Shown: positions 1 to 11,704 of the stretch, piece after piece
How the letters are laid out: each line of letters begins with the position of its first letter
Numbering within the stretch: the first letter of the stretch is position 1
Source: Blasia pusilla
Lineage: Eukaryota; Marchantiophyta; Marchantiopsida; Blasiales
NCBI GenBank assembly: GCA_050084515.1
Contig: CM114271.1
Location: forward strand, 7,812,001 to 7,876,000
Length of the DNA: 64,000 nucleotides
Reading direction: 5' to 3'
Notes under the pieces: model-generated
Database searches by the model: none
What the model was told of the DNA's origin: nothing
What the model saw: the letters and a program-made list of their open reading frames with translations, nothing else
Translations under genes and position numbers: made by a program

Positions 1-1276
1 TCATTCATATCTAGTGGTAGTCATGGATACAAAATGGACTCTAAATGCCATTATAATGTACATGATTCAATCAACAATAAAGCAACCCTATCATACATAA
101 ATGACAAACTATAGTTGATTTTGTTACTTGCAGATATATTTTGCATACGCTCTTCAGTTATGTGACAAGATTATAGAATGACATGGAGAAATCATTTTAA
201 TGACTCACAATCTTTCTTTTGTGACGCATGGAGTCATTATTTATTACTCAGAGAGTCATTCCAAGTCATTATTTATGATTAGACGAGTCAGAAAGAAAGA
301 CTCATCCACTCATTCTTTAGGACTCGTCTAGTCATTTTTTATGACTTCATGTAGTCATAAAAAATGACTACGTGAAGTCGTATTTAGTGATTATGTTGAG
401 TAACAAAAATGAGACTCAAATATGACTTCACTCGATTTGAGTGTAAACTTATACGACTAGGAGTAATTTTTTTTACTATAATTTGGTTAAGTAACTATAG
501 AATCTCATAGCCTTAGTTTGAGTAATATCCAATCATTTTTTTGAGTCATCCAGAAGGGGGTTTTATAGTAGTGCTTCATACATGCAACGCGTAAGAATCT
601 GAAAATGTTGCAAGAGAGGACAAGAAGAGAAACAAAAGTGAGACATGACTCATTAAGGTCAAGAAAAAAGAAAGGATTGGGATAACATAGATACTGCTTG
701 CAACCTGTTGGAATTTGACAGGTCGCAACATATGACAACTGAAAAATTTCAAGAAACAACTTCACATCCATATGAAAAAATGATATGAAACAGACAAGTT
801 CCATTCACACATGCAACACGTCAGAATCCTACAGATTGCAAGACATTACAACTATCTAAGAGACGTTACCAGATACACCATACAAAAACCATACATGGAA
901 GAGCATAAAATCAAGTTTCAACATGTAAGAATCCGACAGGTTGCAAGTTGCACGTAATATGAAAAAAATACATGGATTCCAAAAACACAACTTTGAGTTT
1001 GTCGCAAAGCGACAAATCCAAAAATGCCTCACCATTCAAAATTAGAGCCAAGGAAGTCTGAGAAATAAGTCTTTTACTGAAATTTATTTGCAACTCATTT
1101 ATTTACATTGGATTTCATGAACTAAAAACTCTAGTCTATGATCTCTTCCACCTTGTCATCTAAACAAATGTTCCTAACTCTCATGGGTTCCTATACAATG
1201 GACTTTGTGAGGCTAATATGTGGCTTCTCTTGACGATAGGAGATGGGGATTAAGAAAGAAGGGGAACAAGAGAGTG
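1..1276. other. AT-rich intergenic DNA, no gene seen
   Basis: I find no convincing coding sequence here. The first 480 bases are crowded with AGTCAT and ATGACT words and overlapping palindromes (listed separately). A motif of about 35 bases, of the form CAAC-x-CGTAAGAATC followed by GTTGCAAG, recurs near 580-615, 810-845 and 917-950, so this may be an old non-autonomous repeat. The open frames are short and have no recognisable motif. Confidence 0.5.
329..379. repeat. Two overlapping perfect or near-perfect palindromes
   Basis: Arm 329-346 is the exact reverse complement of 353-370 (18 bp, 6-base loop). Arm 343-358 is the reverse complement of 364-379 with one mismatch (16 bp, 5-base loop). 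The two hairpins share bases 343-370 and cannot form together. This may be the core of a foldback or MITE-like element, but no terminal repeat or target duplication was identified. Confidence 0.7.
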
Positions 1277-1450
1277 TCGTGCGCATACACATCGCTACAC
1301 AACATACATCTTTGTTATCGAACATATCCACAAACACGCATGATCCCATGCTAACTCATGGCATCCAAACAATGAGACAAGAAGTACCAAAATATCTCCA
1401 ATTAAATCAATCAAATCTCTCATAACAAGCTCTCCATGGTGTGGAGAGCT
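1277..1450 (-). repeat. Gypsy-type LTR fragment (family of 48.6-53.6 kb)
   Basis: The plus strand begins TGTCGTGCGCATACACATCG and continues through the same words (ACTCATGGCATCCAAAC, AATGAGACAAGAAGTACC, CTCCATGG) seen at 48,643 and 49,603. In LTR orientation this is the minus-strand U5 end, terminating GCACGACA. The similarity fades after about 1,450, so only part of an LTR is preserved. Confidence 0.65.
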
Positions 1451-2375
1451 CTCACTTCCCAACTTCCTTCAACATACGGCCTCTTCCCATCCAACCTTGA
1501 TACCGGTGTCCGTTTGTGCACAGCCTCCTTGACCTACTTTTGCATGGCCCTTTCGTGTATCACGGTGACTGACCACATGCTTAGGGTACCCAACCTACTC
1601 CCACTACTACAACTCTTGCCCAACTACCTCCGTTCTCCTTTCCTCCCCCCAACACCTCAACCACGATCGTGTGCCTCGATCTTCGTCAAGGCACACGAAC
1701 TAATGCGGTTGAGCTTGACTTTCTTGGCTTAATATAACCCTTAAGGCCCAAGTGTTCCCTATGTGTGGGACATCTGCGTGCTTTTTCCTCGATTGCGTGT
1801 GATTGTGTAAAGCTCCATATGGCTCTTTCCTCCCATAGCTCTCCCTTGCTTCCTTACTTAGCTTGTGGCATCCAACTTTGTGGCACATATGCTCCTATGT
1901 GTGACCTCACAAACCTGCTCATCCTAATTTCTTTCTCATGCCCTAACTCTTGGATCTGCTCTATGGCTACTTTGGCCTAACAATGACTCTACAACCTAGC
2001 CACCCCAACCGCTCGTTATTTGACAACCCCTCGTGACTACAAGACCAAAAGTTCTCTTGTCTCCCCTATTTTTTTACATACTCCCACGAACTCTCGATGC
2101 CCCACTCACTTGCTACACTTGAGCGCTTATGTCTACTAATTTACCAATGCCCTACATTAGTCTAAACCAGAGGAAATATGAGAAAATGAGTAGCACTCTA
2201 GCTCACAGCCTTTTATGCAAAAAATTGACAAAAAAATGCAAATACGTGTCTCTAGGGGCTTCCCACTTAGGCAACTTGTTGGTCCACTTGAACATAAAGA
2301 ATTCCTCCTCATCCCTTGAAGGGGGAAGTGAACAAAGTAAACATGACTAGCTCCACTCTCAAATCTACATTACCA
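1451..2375. other. LTR-derived relic sequence, no gene
   Basis: There is no supportable gene. From about 2,170 to 2,365 the minus strand resembles plus-strand 46,220-46,400: the words GAGGAATTC, CAAGTTGCC and AGCCCCTAGAGACA occur in the same order. This stretch is therefore an eroded piece of the same LTR or untranslated region. The rest (1,451-2,170) is unassigned. Confidence 0.45.
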
Positions 2376-2827
2376 GGTATGTTGGGACGACATGTTCTAA
2401 AGCAATGCTACCCGGCTAGATTGCTACCCGAGCAATATAGCAATACTCTCTATCGAGTTGCCCATTGATGTAGTTGGAACCTGTAGTGAGCTTGCGATGT
2501 CGTTCCCCTGGTTGGTAGATGTGGATTAGTGTGTCCTGTAATCCATGTGACTTGTGGTAGTTGTGCCACAAGTAAGGTGTCTAGTGGACTTAGTTGGAGA
2601 AATGGAGACCTCTCCTTCTTTTGAAGCTAGATTCACGGGCCCTCATATGCAGCTTAATGCAAGGACTGTTCATCTTGGCAGGTAGTGATGATCTCTAGGG
2701 GTAACAAGCGGGCTCTCTTTGGGCACCCTCCCGCTTGGAGGCAGCCCCTCCACACAAATAGGACAGTGAGTCCCTGTCTGGACTCTCGGGTTGGGAGCTT
2801 AAACATTCTCCCCACATCCTAAATCAG

Positions 2828-3347
2828 TTGTTTGCCAAACCTCTACATATATCAGCAGCCTTGAGCCCAATATATCTCCGTCCTCCCAAGCTTGTGAGAA
2901 GTATCAGTTCACCTATCAAAGGCTCATACCAAAGCTCAACATCCCCAAGCTGGCGGGGAATACCGACATGTTTATGTGAGACGATCAAAGGCCCCTTGCA
3001 ATTTGGATGTGGGCGGAGAGTTCAATCTGGTCTATAGGAGGAGACCACGGTTCCACATGATTATTTTTGGTATACGACCCACAATAGACTTCGTCTCATT
3101 AAAGATCATGTGCGCAGCTTTGGGCTTTGAATTTGTGGCTACTATTGGAGTTACCGGGATGATGAATGGCCGTCAATGTATCTTCAAGGCGTCCATCAAG
3201 GGTAGAGGAGGCCAATACTTGGCTTGCCATAAAAACCAGGTGTCTCAAGAACTGAGACATGCCTACAACTGGAGGGCTATGGTAGTCGCGGGTGGTTCCA
3301 GCTTGAAGGAAAGGCCCATCTCCACCAACCGTTGGTGATCTACACAC
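2828..3347 (+). pseudogene. LINE-A ORF1-like region, function unknown
   Basis: Two overlapping frames (2,828-3,037 and 2,976-3,338) carry a reading that is repeated, with substitutions, in the second LINE-A copy at 62,753-63,346. Conservation between the copies is the only reason to call it coding. I recognise no RRM, zinc knuckle or coiled coil. It sits where LINE ORF1 would be expected, just before the endonuclease. It is broken by frameshift. Confidence 0.45.
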
Positions 3348-3469
3348 CTAATATCTTTAGTGCTCTCCAAGGAACCAGCGATGAAGAGCCTGCACATGAA
3401 GAGGTTCCATGTTGTAAGCAGCCACACCTACGCCAAAATTATGCCCGTCGACACCCAACCCACTTAGTG

Positions 3470-4290
3470 ATAGGTCTCCGTTTGGGTACCTGGAACTTCT
3501 ATGGACTGACCCACGCAATGAAGTAGATGGAGGTTGCTGAAGTTTTGCTGAAAAATCAAATACATACATGCGGTGGTCAGGAAACTTGGGAAACCAAGTT
3601 AATGGAGATACCCCATGTACCACACTATGCATGGTTTGGAAAGATGTGCAACACTCAGGCGGACAACAATAGAGGTATGAAGGGTGTCAGGTTCTTCATC
3701 AGAGACTTCATGGTGGAGAAGTGTGAGATCATCAGCACACGTTTCGAGTATGAACACAGCATTTGGGTCAAAGTCTGAGCAGAGTGCAACTCGCGGGATA
3801 TGTATATTGATTGTATTTACATGCCTACAAAGAGTGAATCTGTTGTTGTAACAGAGGCAGATTTTGATAGTGTGAAAATTGATTGCCTTGGGTTCCAGTC
3901 AAAGGGGAACATAGTCTTGGTGGGAGACTTCAATAGCTCGGTGGGCCAAGGCACCAATTCCCAAGCGGAGATCGGGATGTTTGGAGATGTGAGAGTGAAT
4001 GGAAATGGCACATGGTTGATCACGATGTTGGGGGAACTTCAACTGATGGCACTGAATGATAGGCATAAGGTGGGTTCCCCGGTTTGGACTAGGGTCAACT
4101 TCAAGGAGAAAGAAAACTCCATTGTGGACTACATAGTTGTGGATGAGGACTCTACACACGTAGTGGGAAGATCACAGTGGGTGCAACAGACATTGGAAGA
4201 TCAGATCATTTATTGGTTTGGAAAGAGTTGCAGCAAAGGCTAAAATGCTCGACCAAACCAATGAAGAGAGTGATCAAGAAATGGAGGATA
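3470..4290 (+). pseudogene. LINE-A endonuclease (APE/EEP type), broken
   Basis: Apurinic-endonuclease motifs appear in order across three frames: a GTWNFYGL start strand (about 3,485), QETW with the metal-binding Glu (about 3,580), VGDFNSS (about 3,918), SIVDYIVVD (about 4,120) and GRSDHLLVW with the catalytic His (about 4,190). In LINEs this domain nicks target DNA for target-primed reverse transcription. Stop codons near 3,524 and 3,777 and a frameshift between the VDYIVVD and SDH motifs inactivate it. Confidence 0.8.
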
Positions 4291-4893
4291 GAGGACTTCC
4301 AAGATGAGGGCAACAAGAAGGTGTACATTGGCAAGTTGGAAGAAAATCTCTTGGCATTTGACACTTTCATTGCATCTACTGTCAAGACCTTTGGGTTCAC
4401 TAGAACAACTGTGGACATGGTGCTGGCATGGTGGGAGCGTGGAGTGATAGATGCCGCCAAGATCTGTCGGCAGGAAATTGATAATATGCGGCAGAGCCGT
4501 CAAATGGTGGTCCTTGGAACTCAAGGTAGCCATTGCCAAACGAAGGGAAGCGTTTGTTACAAGTGCCAAAGCCAAGGCCGATGCATCCTTGTGGGCAGAG
4601 TATGTGGCCCAACGCAAGAAAACCCGTCTTCTCGTGCGCAGCACAAGAAGAAAATGAACCAAGCAACATACTCATCCATCAATGAGAATTTCACTGAGAA
4701 TCAGAAAAAGATCTAGATGGAAGTGCAGAAATTGAGCAAGGCTAGGGGAAAAAATGATGTAAAGGCCTTGAAGAGAATAGACGGTGGAATGGTGACCAAG
4801 GCTAAACAGATCCGACATGTGTTGGAAGACCATTACAAGGAGTAAGGCACGAAGCCCGCTCGGACATCCCTTGAAGAGCATAACTTTGAGAGG

Positions 4894-5725
4894 GTGGTGG
4901 AGGATTTTGCTAAGATACAACGGGAGAAGGTAGATGATGAGGTTGAACTGGGCAACCCATATAACGATTGGTTCTCCCTGGCTGAGGTGGGAGCACCGAT
5001 CAAAGAACTTGTGAATCACAAAGCAAGCGGTGGTGATGAGCTTGTGAATGAGGTGTTGAAGTATGGCGATGCTGCTATGGCTCGTTCTAGTGAGTCTCTT
5101 CAACCTGGTCTGGCGGGCACAAGTCATCCCACAAAGATGGCGGATGGGAGTCATCGTGAACCTCTTCAAGAAAAGTGAGCGAGAAGACCCTGGAAACTAC
5201 AGGGGTATTACATTGCTGAGTGTAGTCGGGAAGCTCCTTTGCCGTATACTCAACAATAGGATCTCTTTGTACCTGGAGGAGAATTCTGTCATCAAGGAAG
5301 GCCAAGCTTGCTTCCGGCAAGCCCGAGGATGCGTGGATCACATTTTCACGTTTAGTCATATTATCCAAGGTAGGAAAAAAGAGGGGAAACCCACCTATTG
5401 CTTCTTCTTGGACCTCAAGAAGGCATACGACACTGTATGGCGTGACCGGCTATCTTATAGCTTGTGGAAGGCGGGACTGAGAGGGAAAATGTGGAGGGTG
5501 GTGGAGAAGATGTACCAGAACACAAGGAGTAGAGTTCTGGTGAATGGCCAAAAGAGTGGGACATTCGACATCAAGCAAGGAGTGGCTCAAGGATGCCCAC
5601 TCTCCCCCACCCTCTTCAACATTTTCGTGAATTCCCTATTGGAAGAAATGGAGGCAAATGTACTGAAGTGCGGTGTGATGATTTTCAATGGGAAGGAGGA
5701 GGACCAAGACCAACAGTGGTACTAG
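4894..5725 (+). pseudogene. LINE-A reverse transcriptase, YADD block missing
   Basis: The reading from about 5,063 to 5,725 contains RT palm and finger motifs: NYRGITLLSVVGK, a QACFRQARGC segment, FLDLKKAYDTVWRD (catalytic Asp) and [12 protein letters not shown]. The FADD/YADD block and the fingers after it should follow, but the frame runs from a GVMIFNGKE stretch straight to a stop and then to YIYLVIEFSED-like sequence. About 80-100 residues, including the catalytic Asp pair, therefore seem deleted. The copy could not be catalytic. Confidence 0.85.
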
Positions 5726-5729
5726 GGCA

Positions 5730-6660
5730 AACAAGAGATCCCTCGTGTGAGTACATACATCTATCTGGTCATAGAATTCTCAGAAGATTGCATGTGGGAT
5801 GCACACATTAAGAAGACTACTGACAAAGGCCACAAGAAGGTGAACGGTCTGTCGAGATTCCTACACTGCCGGGATATCACATAAGAATTTAAGCACTCTG
5901 TCATTTTGCATACCGTTTGTTCCTCGCTGAAATACGGGGCAGCAGTGTGAGATGCCAACACCAAACAAAGGGATAGGGTTGAAGCTGTGCAGCTGAAGAT
6001 ATTTCGGGGAATGATGTCAACCTCATCACAAACAGCATGAGTTGGTGTGAGATCAGAACTAGGTGTGGAACCCTTGGAGGATAGACGTGACATTGCCAAG
6101 TTGAAATGGCGGAGGCAGCTGGAGACAATGGACTCCCATCGCTATCCTAAAGAGGTGATGGGGAAAACCTGGACCCAAAGAAGACCCGTAAAGCAGGCCA
6201 AATCTTGGACGAAAAAGGTTCAAGAGATTGTGCAAGCTTCCAAGCTCCCAACAGGGCCTGAACTGTGGGAGCAACTGTATACCATAACCGAAGTAGTGGG
6301 CAAACACTTACAACAAAATAGCATGGAGGAAGCTATGAAAATGTCTGACCTCTCTCTTGTGACGGTATATCCCGAGAAGGCACAACTGAAGAATTGTTTG
6401 CGGGGAACCCCTTGCTTGGGAACCTGACTCAAGTTCAAGTTCAGAATGCGAGCAGTCCCCTTGAACCAGAAGAAAAGCAGGATGGGAACACAACTAAACG
6501 CTTGCGCTGTGTGTGACGATGGGGAAGAAACCTCTAGTCATTACTTGGTCTTTTGCGCAAAATTCACAACTCATAGAGCAAGAGCATATGCTGATATTGC
6601 TTAAGTGGTAGCACCCAAATTGTTCAACACATTCAGAAGCCTTGATTCATTGCCCAAAGC
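5730..6660 (+). pseudogene. LINE-A C-terminal region with CCHC-like finger
   Basis: After the RT, the frame continues through a basic region (6,047-6,427) to CAVCDDGEETSSHYLVFC at about 6,505-6,560. This has the CX2C...HX4C spacing typical of LINE C-termini. Several stops interrupt it. The element ends a little downstream. Confidence 0.65.
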
Positions 6661-6740
6661 TGCTGCATTGGTAAGTAAGCACTAGCTCTTGTAGGTTTAC
6701 ATTGATATTGTGTGGATGTGACGGTGGTGCAACCAGTATG

Positions 6741-7455
6741 CTGGTATGTGATGGATATTAGAGAGCGTGGCACATGGCACGTGTGACGCTACCTTTGATC
6801 AGGATTCCTCAAGATGATGGATGTAACCTAGATCTACATAGATTAGGTACCATGGATCTAGATTTGCATTAGTAATATGGTTTACAAGAAAGCGAATATC
6901 GTTGAGTTCACATGGCCTTTTTGCTCTTAACGTCCTAGAGATGTATATCATGGTAGGTAGGGATAGATGGTTATCTGGAGTTAGAGGGATCTAACCACCA
7001 ACTAGGAGGACGATTAGAGATATTTTTGTGCACAATCATCTCGATGTTTAGATACCATGAGTAAGTACAATATCTTGCGTTTACATTATTTTATTTTATG
7101 ACAACGATTTATGTTGTATAGCGATGTATATGCACACGACAACTATCACATCATTTAGAAGGGATTGACAAGTATCTTTAAGGTGTCTTCGATAAGATGA
7201 GGATAACTTTGGGAGGTTGAGGATGACATGCTAAGGCCTAGTGTAGCTAGAGAGAACAAGTTTTTTTGCTTTGATTTGACTCATTTGAAGTCCTATTGAT
7301 AAGTCCTAATATGATCCATCCACTTCCACCTTGAGTCCAAATTATTAGAAACACTTTTCAGAGTGTTTCTGGGAATCCCTCGTAAGTTTGGGCTAAATGA
7401 TGTAAACTATAACTCGGGGCTGCCCATAGCACCGTAGTGCTTTGGGCGTCGTCCT
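6741..7455. other. Unassigned intergenic stretch
   Basis: I see no coding region, RNA gene or clear repeat in these 700 bases. They lie between the 3' end of LINE-A and the first recognisable RT-X motif, and may be eroded flank of either. Confidence 0.4.
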
Positions 7456-8649
7456 TTGACCACCCTTTGCTTTTTCTTAATGCCTAGTCCCATCCAACTG
7501 GGACGTGGAGAACACCATCAACTTAGTGTCTCGGGCAACTATCTTCACGGAGTTGAGAGACGTAGGGAGTCCTATTGCGAGCCTGATTCGCTTCGTGCAA
7601 GCTTTCTATGGGGCCCCTTCGGCCCTCTATTTTCACCATTGTAGGTTCGAGGAGGTCGTAGTTTTGGAGTCTGCAACTAGGACTCCTCAAGGGGACCCCT
7701 TGGGTGGTGCATTGTTTGGTTTGGCTCATTATCGAGCGGTTCTTTCTACGGTGGAGGCTTTCCCAGGTTGCATTTTCCCTTCCTTAGCAGATGATACTCA
7801 CATTGTTGGCGCTTGAGACCTAGTCGTCCCTGCATTTCAGCACTTTTTTGCATAGTTGGCACGTGTTGGCATCGCGGTGATGGTGGGAAAGTGGTCTCCA
7901 TGATGCCTGACTGTTGATATTCATTTACTCGACGGATTCTTGACACCTGTTGGAGGGCTTCGCGTCTTGGGAGTCCCACTCGGGAACCAGGACTTTGTAT
8001 CAAGTTTTGTGGCGACGACTCTTATCGAGGATCTTCTCCACGTCGTCAAGCTCATGAGGATTGGTGACCCTCAAGCAGCTTATGGCATCTTGTCATCGTG
8101 TTTCGTTCGTAGACCTGATTATCTTTGTAGAAGCATGTGGGCGTCTAGCCATATTTCTTCCTTGCATAGATCCTTTGATAGAAAGATCATGCAGACCTTT
8201 GGGGATCTACTAGGACTTGACTCCTTAGAGTTCCCCGTGGGGGAGGTAGCTCGTAGACAAGCTTCTTGGCTCATTTCCTTTGGCGGAGTAGGTTTTACAG
8301 CGACTGTGTTATAGGCACCTTTGGCGTTTTTAAGGAGTTGGGCCATTGTAGCACCCCTCCTTTGCTTCGGATTTTTGGTTAGGGATAGACCGCTCCTTTT
8401 ACAATACGTTTCCTAGGTTGAGGATGGCCTTTTCCCACTTCAATCTTCACTCACAGCTTGTAGAGACTCCCTTCTAGTTGAGGCTAGAGCAGTTATTCCC
8501 ACTTTCCTTCTCTAGTTACTTCCAGACTATCTGGGCTTCTATCTTCTTTGATGGAAGCCCACTTTGAGGTAGTGTTTAGATGTACTATGTCGGATGGGAA
8601 TATCCCCACGGAGGTTCAGGCTCGTATTCGCTCTTGCTCTGGAAAGTAT
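7456..8649 (+). pseudogene. RT-X, non-LTR reverse transcriptase relic (5' part)
   Basis: Frame 7,505-7,816 reads a TRTPQGDPLGGALFGLAHYR motif (box B) followed by a FPSLADDTHIVGA catalytic box with Asp-Asp. Frame 7,940-8,314 reads GLRVLGVPLGNQDF and a CFVRRPDYL segment typical of the thumb and connection of non-LTR elements. Frameshifts and stops break it. The copy is cut at 8,650 by insertion of Copia-B and resumes at about 14,051. The clade is uncertain. Confidence 0.75.
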
Positions 8650-8956
8650 CGAAGATTGAGTTACAATCAAGCTCATGAGACAACTGAACTGCTACATTTG
8701 GTACTCACACGAAGTAGGGAAGCTTAATCTTGGTTAGTGAGTTAAGCACAATTATCTTAATTAGGGTTAGTTAATCACAGTTAGTCTAACTCGAGACTAT
8801 GGTTAAGGGTAGGGTTAGGGTTGCTTGTACATATCCTATATAATTGAGAAGAGGACCAGCCTCCACTCAATTTCTCTCATTGCAAATTTTGTCTCCATGG
8901 TGGTGTGTATGAGAGAGCCGTTTTCCACCAGTTATGCTTGTTTGCAATTTTCCACA
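8650..8956 (+). repeat. Copia-B 5' LTR
   Basis: It starts CGAAGATTGAG, where the 3' LTR has TGAAGATTGAG, so the terminal TG has mutated to CG. It ends TTTTCCACA just before the PBS. It holds a TATA box (CCTATATAATTG near 8,839) and a GGGTAGGGTTAGGGTT run near 8,811-8,826. Length is 307 bp. Confidence 0.9.
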
Positions 8957-8974
8957 TGGTATCAGAGCGGGAGG
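8957..8974 (+). other. Primer-binding site (initiator tRNA-Met type)
   Basis: TGGTATCAGAGC directly follows the 5' LTR. This is the usual Copia PBS, complementary to the 3' end of plant initiator tRNA-Met, where minus-strand cDNA synthesis starts. Confidence 0.9.
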
Positions 8975-9474
8975 AGAACATCACTTGAAATTCTTGGTTT
9001 TTGAAGAGAGAAGAGGGGCAAGAGAAGGCACAATTTCAGTTTGGAAGAAGGAAATTTTATTCAGAGCTCAATGGGTGTAGATTTTAGGTGGAGCTTTGAA
9101 GGTGATAAAACTTTGGAGGCGTTTTTGAGGGCTTTCTCGGTCAATTCATCCGTTTGGGTCCGCTTTGACTAGAAGAATGCCAGAGGCTCATTCTAGCTGT
9201 CTTGTAGAGCTCGTCGAGAGCTTTCCAAGGCACCAAAAAAATAGATTGATTCTGACATTGTGAGCTCCTGCAATAGCAATTTTAGTGTAGGAAAGTGCAA
9301 TTAGTAAAAAAAAGTTGTGGAATCTTCTCTCTAAAGGCCAATTTTGACTAGTTCTTTCATACAATTGATCAGTTTTGGTAAATTTTAGGTCGATTTCTGT
9401 GTAGGAGTGGTCTATGCTTCAATTGGAGTTGTAGAAAGCCTAAAATTACGTTTTTATGAGTGAGATCATTTATC

Positions 9475-10400
9475 ATGGAGTATTTCTCATCAGCAATCAC
9501 AAGCGAGAAGCTAGATAAGCATAATTATAATGTCTGGAAGCTTCGCATGAGATAATTTCTCATGGTTTAAGAACTATGGGAGCTTGTCACAGTTGATGAG
9601 GCCAAGCTAGAAGCTAACTCAACAGACTTGAATGTTCGCGTTTGGAAAAAATGCGCAAGGCAAGTAATCCACTACATTTCAATAACAATCAGTTCGCCAA
9701 TGATAGGTCACATCCAAGATGTTGATATTCCAAAGGAGGCCTGGGATGCATTGGAAAAGTTGTGCCAGACATCTACACAGGCAAGAAAGCTTCAATTGAA
9801 ACAACAATTGAACGAAGTGAGGAAAGGATCGCAGAGCATCAATGATTATATTTTGAGGATCAAACATATTGTTGATCAGTTGAATAACATTGGAGTGATA
9901 GTAGAAGATGATGATCTAATTTTATTCACTCTCCAAGATCTTCCAAAGGATTACAAGTGCTTTGAGACCTCTATCTCTGTGAGAGAGAAGTATCCAATCT
10001 TTGTTCCTCTGTTGATCAGTGAAGAGATGTGCCTAGTAGGCAGCTATCGCTGCCTAATAGGCGCATCTCTTCACTCATCAATAGAGTATGCGCAGACTAG
10101 GAAGCGATAGCTAGCCTAGTGTGCAAGAGAGTGCGTTATTTGGAAGTTATGGATCAAACAGAGGCATGGGTCGTGGCAGAAACTTCTGAGGTCGTGGTGG
10201 ATATCAAGCATATGGAGGAAGAGGCAGTCAATATAACGTCACTAAATCAACTATGAACGAGTACAAGACCCAATCACAAGGTGATGATGGTGGAAACCGT
10301 TGGGGTTGAGGTCAGCAGCAAAGGGTCCCTGGATCTTGCAATTACTGTGGGATAAAGGGTTACTCTGCAAAGTTTTGCTTCAAGAAAAAGGCAGATATGA
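9475..10400 (+). pseudogene. Copia-B gag with zinc knuckle
   Basis: The first ATG at 9,475 opens a gag-like frame. Frame 9,628-10,110 contains the retrotransposon gag (UBN2-like) core, including WDALEKLCQTS, QLKQQLNEVRKGS and LQDLPKDYKCFE. The zinc knuckle lies at about 10,337-10,380 as CNYCGIKGYSAKFC, in which the zinc-binding His is Tyr. Stops near 9,553 and 9,568 and one after residue RKR at 10,110 break the frame. A 70-base hairpin sits inside (10,012-10,081). Confidence 0.85.
10012..10081. repeat. Long hairpin inside Copia-B gag
   Basis: Arm 10,012-10,044 pairs with 10,049-10,081 (33 bp, three mismatches) around a TATC loop. It lies between gag core and zinc knuckle, and looks like a foldback insertion or a local palindromic duplication. 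Confidence 0.8.
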
Positions 10401-10539
10401 AAATATGAGCCTTACAAAAAAAAAATGTGGAGCAACCTCACCAAGAGCAGTACCAAGAACAACAACATTCATAAACGGAGCATCTCTTGGTCATGACTCA
10501 TCATATGGGAGCAATGGTCAAGAAAGACTCGACATCAGA

Positions 10540-11704
10540 TTGGTACATTGACTCTGGTGCATCAAATCATATGACCTCATAAGCTAAATGGTTAAGTAGT
10601 TTGGAGCCGGTGAAAGATCCTCCAATTGTGCTCACAGGAAATAACACTCAACATCATATCACGCATACCGGTAAAGTTCCAATAGCATTAGATGGTCTTT
10701 GTGCTCTTGGAAATGTTCTCTATGTTCCTACCATTGCAATAAATCTGATCTCTGTAGGACAGATAATAGAACATGGTTATCAAGTGAAGTTTAACGCAGA
10801 TGGTTGTTTCATTGAAACAATAGATGACCAGACTATGATAGCCAAAGGAACTAGATCTGGCAAAATGTTCAAATTAGATGTTTCTATGCGAGAGATTCAA
10901 ACAACAATGTATGGTCAAATCGGCCAACAAGTCACAAATCTAAATGTGTGGCATAAAAGAATTGGACATATGAATCTTCAAAGATTACAGAGTCTTTCAT
11001 CATCTAATATAATAATAGGACTCCCTAAATAAGCAAGTTTTGCTACATTAGAGGTATGTCCTACTTGCCAATTTGGAAAACAATCTAGATTTCCTTTTCC
11101 AAAGCAAGATAGAAGAGCATCCAAGATATTGGAGTTGATCCAGAGTGATGTGTGGACAACATCACAACATAGCCTTAGTGGTTGCCAGTACTTTGTTTTA
11201 TTTATTGATGACTTCTCTAGGTATATATGGGTATACTTTCTAAAAGCCAAGTCACACGTATTCTGAGTGTTCCAAACATTCACAATTCTAGTAGAGAAGC
11301 ATACTCGACAACACATTCTGAAATTGTGTTGTGATGGAGGAGGAGAGTATCTTTCAACACAGTTTGATGACTATTTACGTCAAAATGACATCCAACGTCA
11401 AGTAACTTGCCGTTACACTCCACAACAAAATGGAGTGGCTGAGAGGAAGAATCGACAGATTGCTGAAGCGGCACGAGCTATGCTGAATGAGAAGAACATG
11501 CCTAAGGTGTATTGGGCAGAGGCTGTAGCATGTGCAGTCTTCTTAATCAACTTAACTCCAACAGTAGGAGTTCATGATAAAACTCCATTCAAAGTCTTCA
11601 TAGGAAGTAAACCTGATTTTTCCTTCTTGAAAGTATTTGGCTGTATTTGTTACGCTCATGTTCCTTTTGAAATAAAGACGTCAGAAATTAGACCCCAAGT
11701 CTGA
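10540..11704 (+). pseudogene. Copia-B protease and integrase
   Basis: The protease catalytic IDSGAS motif is at about 10,547-10,564, followed by a flap-like region and the GAG-pre-integrase segment NVWHKRIGHMN at about 10,945. The zinc-binding HH-CC module ends with CPTCQFGK near 11,058. The integrase core has a SDVW Asp near 11,145, a GGEY segment near 11,340 and NGVAERKNRQI with the catalytic Glu near 11,430, followed by LKVFGC. Stops occur near 11,030 and 11,264. Confidence 0.88.

Larger units (their letters stand above)
2376..6740 (+). mobile_element. LINE-A copy 1, decayed non-LTR retrotransposon
   Basis: The copy starts with TATGTTGGGACGACATG, exactly where the second copy starts at 62,293, and the two run parallel for the first 1.7 kb. 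Order: leader, an ORF1-like reading region (about 2,830-3,340), an apurinic-type endonuclease (about 3,480-4,250), reverse transcriptase (about 4,900-5,725) and a C-terminal cysteine/histidine motif (about 6,500-6,570). Frames change repeatedly and stops are common, so the copy is dead. The 3' end is set where recognisable coding stops; I saw no clear tail or target-site duplication. Confidence 0.85.
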
